DNA of 6,046 nt from Helicobacteraceae bacterium (GTDB lineage Bacteria > Campylobacterota > Campylobacteria > Campylobacterales > Sulfurimonadaceae): contig CANMHZ010000081.1 of assembly GCA_947497635.1 (NCBI GenBank), positions 1 to 6,046 on the forward strand, written 5' to 3'. The number at the start of each line of letters is the position of its first letter. The stretch's first letter is position 1. The position numbers were made by a program, and so were the translations under genes. The notes beneath the pieces are model-generated. The model saw nothing but the letters and a program-made list of their open reading frames with translations. It was not told the origin of the DNA and made no database searches. Shown piece by piece: positions 1 to 5,832 of this stretch.

Positions 1-1
1 C

Positions 2-154
2 ATTGTCGCTTTTGTGACCGCCTTTATATTTGCCCTTGCCACCGTGAAACTTTTTGTCGGTTTTGTGAGCCGTCATACCTTTGTACCGTTTGCCATTTAT
101 CGGATTATTGTTGGGGTGATTTTCTTTTATTTTGTGGGGACGATGCCTGTTTAA
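2..154 (+). CDS. uppP: Undecaprenyl-diphosphatase UppP (BacA), C-terminal end only
   Basis: The window opens inside this gene; the last 50 codons are visible, ending in TAA at 152-154. UppP is an integral membrane enzyme that dephosphorylates undecaprenyl diphosphate to recycle the lipid carrier for peptidoglycan and other envelope glycans. The visible part reads as two hydrophobic helices joined by a short basic loop. It begins IVAFVTAFIFALATVKLFV and continues through SRHTFVPFAIYRIIVG to FYFVGTMPV. The pattern of a loop with F-x-P-F-A-x-Y-R-I-x-x-G before the last helix is the usual C-terminus of the UppP/BacA family as I know it. The catalytic motifs lie upstream of the window, so identity rests on this tail alone. 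No GC-rich terminator follows, only the AT-only dyad at 215-235. Confidence 0.85.
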   Translation: MVAFVTAFIFALATVKLFVGFVSRHTFVPFAIYRIIVGVIFFYFVGTMPV

Positions 155-213
155 TAATTGCAGACACAACTAGGTAGCAAGTTATAACCTCTAAATCAAA
201 CTAAAAAGGCTCT

Positions 214-277
214 CTATAAATAATTATTATTTATATTTTTTTAAATAAATGATATAATAAATAAAATCTATTTATAG
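214..277. repeat. AT-rich inverted repeats flanking the ATPase promoter
   Basis: Two overlapping dyads are visible in the gap between uppP and the ATPase gene. TATAAATAA (215-223) and TTATTTATA (227-235) form a perfect 9-bp inverted repeat around a 3-base centre and are followed by seven Ts (236-242). CTATAAATA (214-222) is also the exact inverse of TATTTATAG (269-277), which overlaps the Shine-Dalgarno. The T run makes the first dyad a possible weak terminator for uppP. The arrangement around the -10 could equally be an operator or UP-like element. In sequence this AT-rich, dyads of this size also arise by chance. Confidence 0.3.
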
Positions 278-280
278 GAG
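253..280 (+). promoter_or_regulatory. Promoter -10 and ribosome-binding site of the ATPase gene
   Basis: A perfect TATAAT lies at 253-258, 28 bases upstream of the start codon, within an almost GC-free tract. There is no good -35 hexamer at the expected distance (TTTATA at 230-235). That is common in Campylobacterota, where T-rich upstream sequence substitutes. AGGAG at 276-280 is a strong Shine-Dalgarno 6 bases from ATG 287. The predicted leader is about 20 bases, so the gene probably has its own transcript independent of uppP. Confidence 0.6.
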
Positions 281-286
281 CACAAA

Positions 287-1396
287 ATGATGTTTAAAGT
301 CGGGAAACCGGTAACTGGCAATGACTTCTTTGATCGTACGAAGATGATTACGGATGTTCGACGACTCATAGTTGATCGGCAGGACTTCATGATGAAGGCT
401 CCTCGACGGTATGGCAAGACATCCCTTATTAAGCATGTTTTATTGGATTCAAAAGATCCCTATCTTTATCTTGATCTTCGGCGTGAATCGAGAATGGAAA
501 ATATTGCCGAACAAATCATTGACTTTGTTTTTACACAGGCGGGTATCTCAGGATTCTTTCGTAGGATGAAAGAGGGTATCGCAAAATTTATGATTAATGC
601 AAAACATGAAGTTACCATCAAAACGGAAATCTTCGAATATTCGGTAGAATTTTTCTCCGATGAAAAAAAGAAGCCGTGTGAATTATTGATTAAAGCTTTG
701 GAAACAGCTGAACAGATTGCTACTGAATTAAATCGCCATTTCATTATCATTTTTGATGAGTTTCAAGATGTTTCACGTTTCATTTGTGAAGGAAATGTTT
801 TAGAAATGATGCGCGGAACAATCCAACATCACGAACACATAACGTATGCGTTTTTGGGAAGTATCGAGCACCTAATGACAGACATTTTTGAAAATAAAAA
901 ATCCCCTTTTTATAACTATTGCCGAAAATTAAAACTCCCTGCATTCGATATCATCGAACTTGCACCTCAGCTGGAAATGACCTTTAAAAAACGACAAATT
1001 ATTTTCGAAGATTCTTTAGATCTCATGTCGGTGCTACAACGACTTTTTGGACATCCCACCAATACTATGCTAGTAATGCAACATATTTACTACAGTGCAC
1101 TTGACAAAGAAATTCGGCTTGTCACAAAGCAGATGATTGATAACGCATACGAAAGTGCATTTAACGAAGTCCATGATTTGATTGAACAGTACGTTCATGA
1201 ACTCAAAGGAAAAAAGCACCATTACGATGTGTTATGTCGATTAGCACGCAATGAAGAGCAAATCCTTACCGCGCAAGCTTTGAATCAAGTATACAAAGGA
1301 TTAATAGAAATGGGATATATTGCCCATATTAAACGAGGAGAATATATCCTTAATGACGGCTTTTTGGTTGAATATGCAAAAGGGTTTAATACTTAA
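287..1396 (+). CDS. AAA/STAND-type P-loop ATPase, stand-alone
   Basis: This 369-residue, apparently soluble protein belongs to the prokaryotic AAA 'archaeal-type ATPase' group related to STAND NTPases. The P-loop is A38-P-R-R-Y-G43-K44-T45-S, preceded by a short N-terminal region with a G-x-x-F-x-x-R-like entry (G11-N-D-F-F-D-R17). Walker B is F152-I-I-I-F-D157-E158, and F189-L-G-S192 fits the sensor-1 strand. Residues about 310-365 look like a winged-helix C-terminal module ending in an I-L-N-D-G-F-L strand. The first glycine of the canonical Walker A is alanine, which is frequent in this family. No nuclease (DUF234-like), TPR or other effector domain is visible, so the biological role is unknown; relatives occur as orphans, in mobile DNA and in defence loci. 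ATG 287 has the best-spaced Shine-Dalgarno; ATG 290 is an alternative. The gene is AT-richer than its neighbours (20 of 60 G/C at 601-660), hinting at acquisition. Its stop overlaps the end of rdgB. Confidence 0.85.
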   Translation: MMFKVGKPVTGNDFFDRTKMITDVRRLIVDRQDFMMKAPRRYGKTSLIKHVLLDSKDPYLYLDLRRESRMENIAEQIIDFVFTQAGISGFFRRMKEGIAKFMINAKHEVTIKTEIFEYSVEFFSDEKKKPCELLIKALETAEQIATELNRHFIIIFDEFQDVSRFICEGNVLEMMRGTIQHHEHITYAFLGSIEHLMTDIFENKKSPFYNYCRKLKLPAFDIIELAPQLEMTFKKRQIIFEDSLDLMSVLQRLFGHPTNTMLVMQHIYYSALDKEIRLVTKQMIDNAYESAFNEVHDLIEQYVHELKGKKHHYDVLCRLARNEEQILTAQALNQVYKGLIEMGYIAHIKRGEYILNDGFLVEYAKGFNT

Positions 1397-1399
1397 CCC
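1378..1399 (-). terminator. Candidate rdgB terminator inside the end of the ATPase gene
   Basis: On the minus strand GGGTTAA (1399-1393) can pair with TT-A-AACCC (1389-1382) across a 3-base loop. This gives seven pairs with one bulged A, followed directly by TTTT (1381-1378) and then GCATATT. It therefore resembles a short rho-independent terminator for rdgB, placed within the last codons of the convergent ATPase gene. In the plus direction no T run follows the stem. The stem is weak (three GC pairs). Confidence 0.4.
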
Positions 1400-1995
1400 C
1401 TCTGACTCTTAATCTGATCGATCAAAATCTTCGCCAAATGAAGCCCTTTTGATCGGTGGGACAATCCTCTTTTCACTTCGCCATCCAACTCTCCTAATGT
1501 TTTTTCAAACCCATCAGGGATGAATATCGGGTCGTATCCAAACCCATTATCCCCTCGTAACTCCGTAATGACTACTCCGTGCATCCATCCATGTACACAA
1601 CTCTCCCCCTCACGTGAAACGATAGCAATAGCAGCTGTATAATGAGCGGGGGATGACTCAACTCCATGATTTTTAAGCTCATTCACGAGCTTTTGAAGAT
1701 TATCTTTATCGGTTGCATTCTCACCGCCATAACGGGCACTGTAAATTCCGGGGGCACCGTCTAATACATCGACACTGATACCGCTATCATCGGCAATCAC
1801 AACCGCTTCACTATCTCCTAGTGCTTTATAAACAGCGCGTGCTTTTATGAGGGCATTCTCTTTGAATGTTGCTCCGTCTTCGATAATCTCAAATCCTTCG
1901 ATCAAATCGGTATAGGGGAACACCTCACGATCATGTAAAAGAGCAATAATCTCACGCACTTTTCCCTTATTCGACGTTGCTAACACTACTTTCAT
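1393..1995 (-). CDS. rdgB: XTP/dITP pyrophosphatase, RdgB/HAM1 family
   Basis: This is a house-cleaning nucleotidase that hydrolyses dITP, XTP and ITP to monophosphates plus pyrophosphate in the cytoplasm, keeping deaminated purines out of DNA and RNA. The 200-residue length is normal for the family. The N-terminus M1-K-V-V-L-A-T-S-N-K-G-K carries the S/T-x-N-x-x-K substrate motif (T7 to K12). F44-K-E-N-A48 is the conserved metal/substrate helix. A68-D69-D70-S-G72 holds the catalytic acidic residues, and A81-P-G-I-Y-S-A-R-Y-G90 follows. G148-D-N-G-F-G-Y-D-P-I-F and S179-H-R181 complete the nucleotide-binding pocket, so the enzyme looks intact. AAGGAAG (minus strand, 2007-2001) is a good Shine-Dalgarno 5 bases from the ATG. 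The gene is divergent from the MFS operon and overlaps the ATPase stop by 4 bases. A weak -10 (TATTAC, 2025-2020, minus strand) may serve it. Confidence 0.96.
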   Translation of the reverse strand: MKVVLATSNKGKVREIIALLHDREVFPYTDLIEGFEIIEDGATFKENALIKARAVYKALGDSEAVVIADDSGISVDVLDGAPGIYSARYGGENATDKDNLQKLVNELKNHGVESSPAHYTAAIAIVSREGESCVHGWMHGVVITELRGDNGFGYDPIFIPDGFEKTLGELDGEVKRGLSHRSKGLHLAKILIDQIKSQRG

Positions 1996-2059
1996 GGAAA
2001 CTTCCTTAGATTTGACTTAGTAATATCATTTCACTCATTTGCCTCATGAGAAGATATAC

Positions 2060-2090
2060 TATAATAACGGAAATTTTAACTTACTTAAGG
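2060..2090 (+). promoter_or_regulatory. Promoter -10 and ribosome-binding site of the MFS-lsrK operon
   Basis: TATAAT at 2060-2065 is a perfect -10 hexamer, overlapped by TATACT at 2055-2060. No convincing -35 precedes it. TAAGG at 2086-2090 lies 7 bases from GTG 2098 and is the reason for choosing that start. The implied leader is about 25 bases. A small dyad, CTCAT and ATGAG separated by seven bases (around 2034-2050), sits just upstream where an activator or repressor could bind. Confidence 0.6.
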
Positions 2091-2097
2091 TCACAAC

Positions 2098-3426
2098 GTG
2101 TTTAAAACAGTCATGCCTCTTTCCGCGATTTTATCGCTTCGCTTTTTTGGTCTTTTTTTAGTTCTCCCTGTTCTCTCGGTCTATGGACTCACGCTTCAAG
2201 GGGCAACACCTCTTCTTATTGGGGTCATTGTCGGTGGATATGCACTGACTCAAGCGATTTTTCAGCTCCCTTTTGGAATTATGAGTGACAAAATCGGTCG
2301 TAAACCTACCCTTCTTATTGGATTGATTATTTTTCTCGTAGGGTCTATTATTTGTGCGGTAAGTGTTGATATTTATACCCTTATGTTTGGACGATTTTTA
2401 CAAGGGGCTGGTGCTATTGGTGCGGTTATTCCTGCGATGATTAGCGATTTGGTCAACGAAGAGTCTCGCGGTAAAGCTATGGCGCTTATGGGGGGGACGA
2501 TTGCGATTAGTTTTGCACTAGCGATGGGGCTTGGACCTGTAATTGCGGCTCAATATGGACTCTCTTCTTTGTTCTGGATTACCGCTGGCTTGTCTATTTT
2601 CTCTATGATTATTCTCTTTACCAATGTCCCAACCCCTCCACGTATCCGTCACATCTATCACTCGTCCACCAATACGCGTGATATTTTAAAAGATCCGAAT
2701 CTTCTTAATATGGTCATCATCAACGGAATGCAAAAAGGGCTTATGACCGTTGCGTTTGTTCTCATTCCTGTATTGTTGATCGGTACTGACACCATACAAG
2801 GATTCGATTGGGTAGCCGCTGATTTGTGGAAAGTATACGTTCCTGCTTTAACTGCTGGATTGGTTGCTATGGGACCTGCTGCGGTGTTTGGTGAAAAGTA
2901 TAACAAGCCAAAACAAATATTTCTCATCTCTATCGTCCTCTTTATTGTAGCCTTTACTTTGATGGGATTTGCGACGCAAAGCTGGCAGTTTGTCATGGGA
3001 GTTGTAAGTTTCTTTATTGCTTTTAATATGATGGAGCCATTGGTTCAATCGATGATCAGTAAGTTTGCGAAAGTCCATCAAAAAGGGGCAGCGTTAGGAA
3101 TTGCCAATGGATTCGCGTATCTCATGACGTTTATCGGAGGAATTGTGGCAGGTCTTGCCTTGCAGTATTCCAACAAAGAGACGTTAGCGATAGCCTTGAT
3201 TATCGTATCGACGTTGTGGCTTTTATGGACGATGAAACTTACGAATCCATTGCGCTTTTCACACCTTTATATCCCTATGGATCATGTGGATATGGAGAAA
3301 CTAAATGGCTTAGAACATGAGCATATTGCAGAGTGGTTTATTAATGAGACCGAAAATTTGGTCGTTGTAAAATATCGTAAAGATATGGTTGAAGAAGAAG
3401 CCATTAAAGCGAAGATTGTAAAATAA
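2098..3426 (+). CDS. MFS transporter, YajR-like, with C-terminal soluble tail
   Basis: This 442-residue inner-membrane transporter belongs to the major facilitator superfamily. About twelve hydrophobic segments can be traced: roughly residues 8-30, 38-58, 71-90, 95-115, 126-147, 155-175, then 205-228, 245-265, 272-290, 296-316, 333-356 and 361-379. The loop between segments 2 and 3 carries motif A: G60-I-M-S-D64-K-I-G67-R68-K-P70. R99-F-L-Q-G-A-G-A (99-106) resembles motif B, and G144-L-G-P-V-I-A resembles motif C of drug:H+ antiporters. About 60 residues after the last helix form a soluble tail with beta-alpha-beta character (Y391-I-P-M, L420-V-V-V-K-Y). This recalls the small ferredoxin-like YAM domain of E. 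coli YajR. Substrate is unknown. The GTG start is favoured by its Shine-Dalgarno; ATG 2113 would remove five residues. A seven-G tract lies at 2490-2496. It is the first gene of the apparent operon with lsrK. Confidence 0.88.
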   Translation: MFKTVMPLSAILSLRFFGLFLVLPVLSVYGLTLQGATPLLIGVIVGGYALTQAIFQLPFGIMSDKIGRKPTLLIGLIIFLVGSIICAVSVDIYTLMFGRFLQGAGAIGAVIPAMISDLVNEESRGKAMALMGGTIAISFALAMGLGPVIAAQYGLSSLFWITAGLSIFSMIILFTNVPTPPRIRHIYHSSTNTRDILKDPNLLNMVIINGMQKGLMTVAFVLIPVLLIGTDTIQGFDWVAADLWKVYVPALTAGLVAMGPAAVFGEKYNKPKQIFLISIVLFIVAFTLMGFATQSWQFVMGVVSFFIAFNMMEPLVQSMISKFAKVHQKGAALGIANGFAYLMTFIGGIVAGLALQYSNKETLAIALIIVSTLWLLWTMKLTNPLRFSHLYIPMDHVDMEKLNGLEHEHIAEWFINETENLVVVKYRKDMVEEEAIKAKIVK

Positions 3427-3430
3427 GCGA

Positions 3431-4963
3431 ATGAACCACTATTTTTGTGCCATTGATGCAGGGACGGGGAGTATTCGGGCGGTTATTTTTGATACCCATG
3501 GACATCAATGTTCTGTGGCGCAATACGAATGGACGCATATCGCGGAAATAGGAGTAGAGGGGTCTATGGGGTTCGATTTCTCCCAAGGATGGCTCCTTGC
3601 CAAGCGATGTATCCAAGAGGCTATTGCTAAAGCAGGAATCAGTGCAAAAGAGATTGTTGCAGTTTCGGCTTCGAGTATGCGTGAGGGGATAGTTGTTTAT
3701 GATAAGGATAAGAAAGAACTTTGGGGAGTCGCAAACGTCGATAGTCGTGCAAGCTGCGAAGTAGCGTATCTTAAGCATCAATCTCCTACGATGGAGTTGG
3801 AATTTTATAAAAACAGCGGACAAACCTTTGCCCTCTCATGCGCTCCACGGCTTTTGTGGTTGAAAAACAACCGCCCCTCTTTGTATGAAAAAGCAACTTA
3901 TTTCACGATGATAAGCGACTGGATATTGTTTAAGCTCAGCGGTGAGTTAGCCTCTGAACCTTCCAATGCAGGAACAGCAGGGGCGTTTAATCTCAAAAAC
4001 CGTGATTGGGAAAAAAGCCAATTCGAGAGATGCGGGTTAAAAGATATGTTTGTCCCTGTATTGGAGAGCGGTGATGTCTTGGGTAAAATATCCGCGCAAG
4101 CTTCCCAAGAGACAGGACTAAGCCTTGATACCCTCGTTGTGATGGGTGGTGGTGATGTTCAAATTGGCTCTGCAGGTCTGGGGGCTTCCAAGCTTGGTGA
4201 TGCAGTGGTTTTAGGGGGAAGTTTTTGGCAACAAGTGGTCAATATCCCCTCTGATAGAACCCTTTGTGAGGAAATGCTGCTTCGGGTCAATCCCCATGTT
4301 GTCCGTGGTATGAGCCAAGCGGAGGGGATTACCTTTTTTACGGGATTGGTGATGCGATGGTTTCGGGATACTTTGGGTGGTGGAAGAAGCTATGAAGAGC
4401 TTGAAAAAATGGCAGCTTCGATTCCCGTAGGCTCTCACGGGATACTTCCTATTTTTAGTGACAGCATGAACTATGGAGAGTGGATACACGCTTCCCCCTC
4501 GTTTATAGGGCTTGGACTAGACAGCAGCAAATACAATATCGGTTCACTATTTCGCTCATTGGAAGAAAATGCGTGCATTGTAAGCGCCATCAATCTTGAC
4601 AATATCAAAGCCTTTAGCGGTGTCTCCCCCACGTCGCTCACTTTTGCTAGCGGTGCATCTAATGGTGCAGTATGGTCACAGATTTTAGCGGACGTGACGG
4701 GATTGGAAGTCAATGTTCCTGTCGTGAAAGAGGCTACCGCATTGGGCGTTGCAATGGCGTGTGGAATCGGTGCAGGGGTGTATAGCAGTTTTGACGAAGC
4801 AGGGCAAAATAGTGTAAAAATCGAAAAAACATACACCCCTGATTCGGCTAATTTTCAAGCCTATCAAGAGGTGAAAGAGAAATGGCGTAAGGTTTACGCT
4901 AAACAGATGGAACTTGTTCGTGATGGGACGTTGGAGCCTATGTGGAAGGCTCCGGGGGTATAA
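3431..4963 (+). CDS. lsrK: Autoinducer-2 kinase LsrK-like, FGGY carbohydrate kinase
   Basis: In enterics LsrK phosphorylates the AI-2 signal (DPD) in the cytoplasm, trapping it and creating the ligand of the repressor LsrR. The 510-residue protein is an FGGY kinase that I recognise as the LsrK subfamily along its whole length. Shared stretches recalled from E. coli LsrK include D9-A-G-T-G-S-I-R-A-V-I-F, V78-S-A-S-S-M-R-E-G, M160-I-S-D-W, G239-G-G-D242-V-Q with the likely catalytic Asp, L261-G-G-S-F-W-Q-Q-V-V-N, F302-F-T-G-L-V-M-R-W-F-R-D and W416-S-Q-I-L-A-D-V-T-G-L. The C-terminus W-K-A-P-G-V also matches. It is slightly shorter than the enteric enzyme (about 530), mainly through the N-terminus and a shorter loop after residue 314. 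All kinase motifs look intact. It starts 4 bases after the MFS stop with no clear Shine-Dalgarno, suggesting translational coupling. No lsrR, lsrACDB, lsrF or lsrG is in the window, so the true substrate in this organism is inferred. Confidence 0.9.
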   Translation: MNHYFCAIDAGTGSIRAVIFDTHGHQCSVAQYEWTHIAEIGVEGSMGFDFSQGWLLAKRCIQEAIAKAGISAKEIVAVSASSMREGIVVYDKDKKELWGVANVDSRASCEVAYLKHQSPTMELEFYKNSGQTFALSCAPRLLWLKNNRPSLYEKATYFTMISDWILFKLSGELASEPSNAGTAGAFNLKNRDWEKSQFERCGLKDMFVPVLESGDVLGKISAQASQETGLSLDTLVVMGGGDVQIGSAGLGASKLGDAVVLGGSFWQQVVNIPSDRTLCEEMLLRVNPHVVRGMSQAEGITFFTGLVMRWFRDTLGGGRSYEELEKMAASIPVGSHGILPIFSDSMNYGEWIHASPSFIGLGLDSSKYNIGSLFRSLEENACIVSAINLDNIKAFSGVSPTSLTFASGASNGAVWSQILADVTGLEVNVPVVKEATALGVAMACGIGAGVYSSFDEAGQNSVKIEKTYTPDSANFQAYQEVKEKWRKVYAKQMELVRDGTLEPMWKAPGV

Positions 4964-4964
4964 C

Positions 4965-5229
4965 ATGAACAAAACACGTGATGATGATATGCTTATAGAA
5001 ATGATTACCCCTCGATGATAAACTGAATGAAGTTGTCGCCGATGTAGCAAGCTTGAAAGGTGAGGTTAAACTCCTAGAAACCAGTGTTAATGCTAAACTA
5101 GATATTTTTAAAGCTGATATTGATCTCAAAATTCAAACTGCCATTAATACCAATATGCGATGGAGTATCGGTATTATCGCCTTTATCGTGACAATGCTAA
5201 AAGTTGCTGATATGCTGTTGGCAAAATAG
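4965..5229 (+). pseudogene. Small coiled-coil/transmembrane protein gene, frameshifted
   Basis: ATG 4965 begins one base after the lsrK stop, with a GGGGG stretch (4954-4958) as a poor Shine-Dalgarno. The frame reads MNKTRDDDMLIEMITPR and stops at TGA 5016-5018. The +1 frame continues open from there to TAG 5227-5229 and has clear protein character: D-D-K-L-N-E-V-V-A-D-V-A-S-L-K-G-E-V-K, a coiled-coil-like stretch rich in K, D and E. A single hydrophobic helix follows (W-S-I-G-I-I-A-F-I-V-T-M-L-K-V) with a short tail ending in A-K. Removing one C from the CCCC at 5008-5011 joins the two parts into an 87-residue protein (I-T-L-D-D-K at the junction). The architecture resembles small DUF1640-like coiled-coil membrane proteins, whose function is unknown. 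A sequencing error, a real mutation or programmed shifting could explain it. The second frame has no good start of its own before ATG 5155. Confidence 0.65.
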
Positions 5230-5233
5230 TTCA

Positions 5234-5252
5234 TGAGGAGCATTCCTCCTCA
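5234..5252. terminator. Hairpin between convergent genes
   Basis: TGAGGAG (5234-5240) and CTCCTCA (5246-5252) form a perfect 7-bp, GC-rich stem with a 5-base loop. It sits just after the small gene's stop and covers the TGA stop of the leftward HTH gene. Its position between two converging transcripts suggests a bidirectional transcription stop or 3'-end stabiliser. No proper T run follows on either strand (ATTTTG 8 bases away leftward, CTCTTTCTC rightward), so efficient intrinsic termination is doubtful. Confidence 0.4.
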
Positions 5253-5726
5253 AATCCCCTCTTTCTCAAACTCTTCAAACATACTTTTATAGCGTTCTAA
5301 GATGGAAATCATTTTTTCTACCGTACGTAGAGGCGCGAATGAAATCAACTCTTGAATTCGGCTCAATTGATAATCTTCGGGAAAGGAATAGTTTTCAGTT
5401 TGATTCTTTTGGCGCAGAAGCAAGGATGCGGTTTGGTATTCTTGTTCACTAGGATTTCTAAGGATATGGTGCAATAATTTAATCCGTTTCCCCTGTGAAT
5501 CATCAAAAAGTTCTTGCTCACTAATATTCAAAATCTCTACAATCGTAGGGATTAGCTCAATCCGCAACGAAATTCTCCCACTGAGATAGGCATAGATGAC
5601 CTTTTCTGAGGGAACCTCTCCCGTATTTTTGAGTTTCACATCTTTGGCAATCAAGCGCAATGCAAACTCTTTTTTCGACAACCCTTTTGTTTTCAAGATC
5701 TCATTTAACTTTTCATACACTTCCAT
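5250..5726 (-). CDS. XRE-like helix-turn-helix transcriptional regulator
   Basis: This 158-residue, apparently cytoplasmic DNA-binding protein has an N-terminal XRE/Cro-CI type domain. L7-N-E-I-L-K-T-K-G-L-S-K-K-E-F-A-L-R supplies helices 1 and 2. A loop of about twelve residues (K28-D-V-K-L-K-N-T-G-E-V-P39) precedes S40-E-K-V-I-Y-A-Y-L-S-G, the likely recognition helix, and I61-V-E-I-L-N-I-S-E-Q-E-L-F closes the domain. Residues 80-158 are charged and helical, ending in a probable amphipathic helix (T135 to E156) that could mediate dimerisation. No S24 peptidase, ligand-binding or toxin domain is seen. The start is placed at 5726 because AGGT (5736-5733, minus strand) lies 6 bases upstream; the longer frame from ATG 5753 has no Shine-Dalgarno and would add nine residues lying in the operator-like region. 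Targets are unknown; palindromes over its own promoter suggest autoregulation. It is convergent with the lsrK operon. Confidence 0.82.
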   Translation of the reverse strand: MEVYEKLNEILKTKGLSKKEFALRLIAKDVKLKNTGEVPSEKVIYAYLSGRISLRIELIPTIVEILNISEQELFDDSQGKRIKLLHHILRNPSEQEYQTASLLLRQKNQTENYSFPEDYQLSRIQELISFAPLRTVEKMISILERYKSMFEEFEKEGI

Positions 5727-5751
5727 GATACTACCTGTAGTTTTTAGTATC
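5727..5751. promoter_or_regulatory. Dyad over the HTH gene's ribosome-binding site
   Basis: GATACTA (5727-5733) and TAGTATC (5745-5751) are a perfect 7-bp inverted repeat with an 11-base centre. Nested in it is CTAC-CT-GTAG (5731-5740), a palindrome containing the gene's Shine-Dalgarno. A regulator bound here, or an RNA hairpin, would cover the ribosome-binding site directly upstream of ATG 5726. This fits an autorepression site, but binding is inferred. Confidence 0.45.
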
Positions 5752-5832
5752 ATTGCGATAGAATTGAATATCTATTGTAGATTTAAGTGTAAATATTTAC
5801 TACAATAGGTAGAATATGTGAAATACTAAAAA
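5741..5832. repeat. 10-bp inverted repeat bracketing the control region
   Basis: TTTTTAGTAT (5741-5750) recurs as its exact inverse ATACTAAAAA (5823-5832), so the two copies flank the operator-like repeat at 5772-5808 almost symmetrically. Just beyond the right copy are TATCG-TG-CGATA (5833-5844) and a 7-bp dyad AATATCG/CGATATT (5831-5837, 5852-5858). These may be additional binding sites. They are AT-rich and short, so chance is not excluded. Confidence 0.35.
5772..5808. promoter_or_regulatory. Operator-like inverted repeat upstream of the HTH gene
   Basis: CTATTGTAG (5772-5780) and CTACAATAG (5800-5808) form a perfect 9-bp inverted repeat with a 19-base spacer. Inside the spacer lies the 12-bp perfect palindrome GTAAATATTTAC (5789-5800), abutting the right arm. 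Each arm contains TACAAT, a good -10-like hexamer, reading leftward at 5779-5774 and rightward at 5801-5806. The leftward copy is suitably placed for the HTH gene. The CTAC/GTAG core recurs in the dyad at 5731-5740. Most likely a regulator-controlled promoter. Confidence 0.5.

Noticed and set aside
466..750. 94-codon open frame on the minus strand within the ATPase gene
   Set aside because: It lies antisense to a gene with clear P-loop motifs, has no ribosome-binding site and no recognisable protein features; a shadow frame.
2658..3081. Two minus-strand open frames inside the MFS gene
   Set aside because: Both are antisense to membrane segments of a well-supported transporter, with no start signals or family resemblance.
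3404..3823. 139-codon minus-strand open frame spanning the MFS-lsrK junction
   Set aside because: It is antisense to the highly conserved N-terminal half of the kinase; composition is rich in Cys, Arg and Ser as expected of a shadow frame.
4211..5129. Four minus-strand open frames opposite the end of lsrK and the small gene
   Set aside because: They overlap one another and a strongly conserved kinase, with no ribosome-binding sites or domains.
5727..5753. Longer HTH protein starting at ATG 5753
   Set aside because: No ribosome-binding site precedes it, and the extra nine codons are made of the dyad that overlaps the better start's Shine-Dalgarno.
5596..5808. 70-codon plus-strand open frame opposite the HTH gene and its control region
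   Set aside because: The HTH domain is convincing on the other strand. This frame lacks a Shine-Dalgarno and runs through the palindromes.
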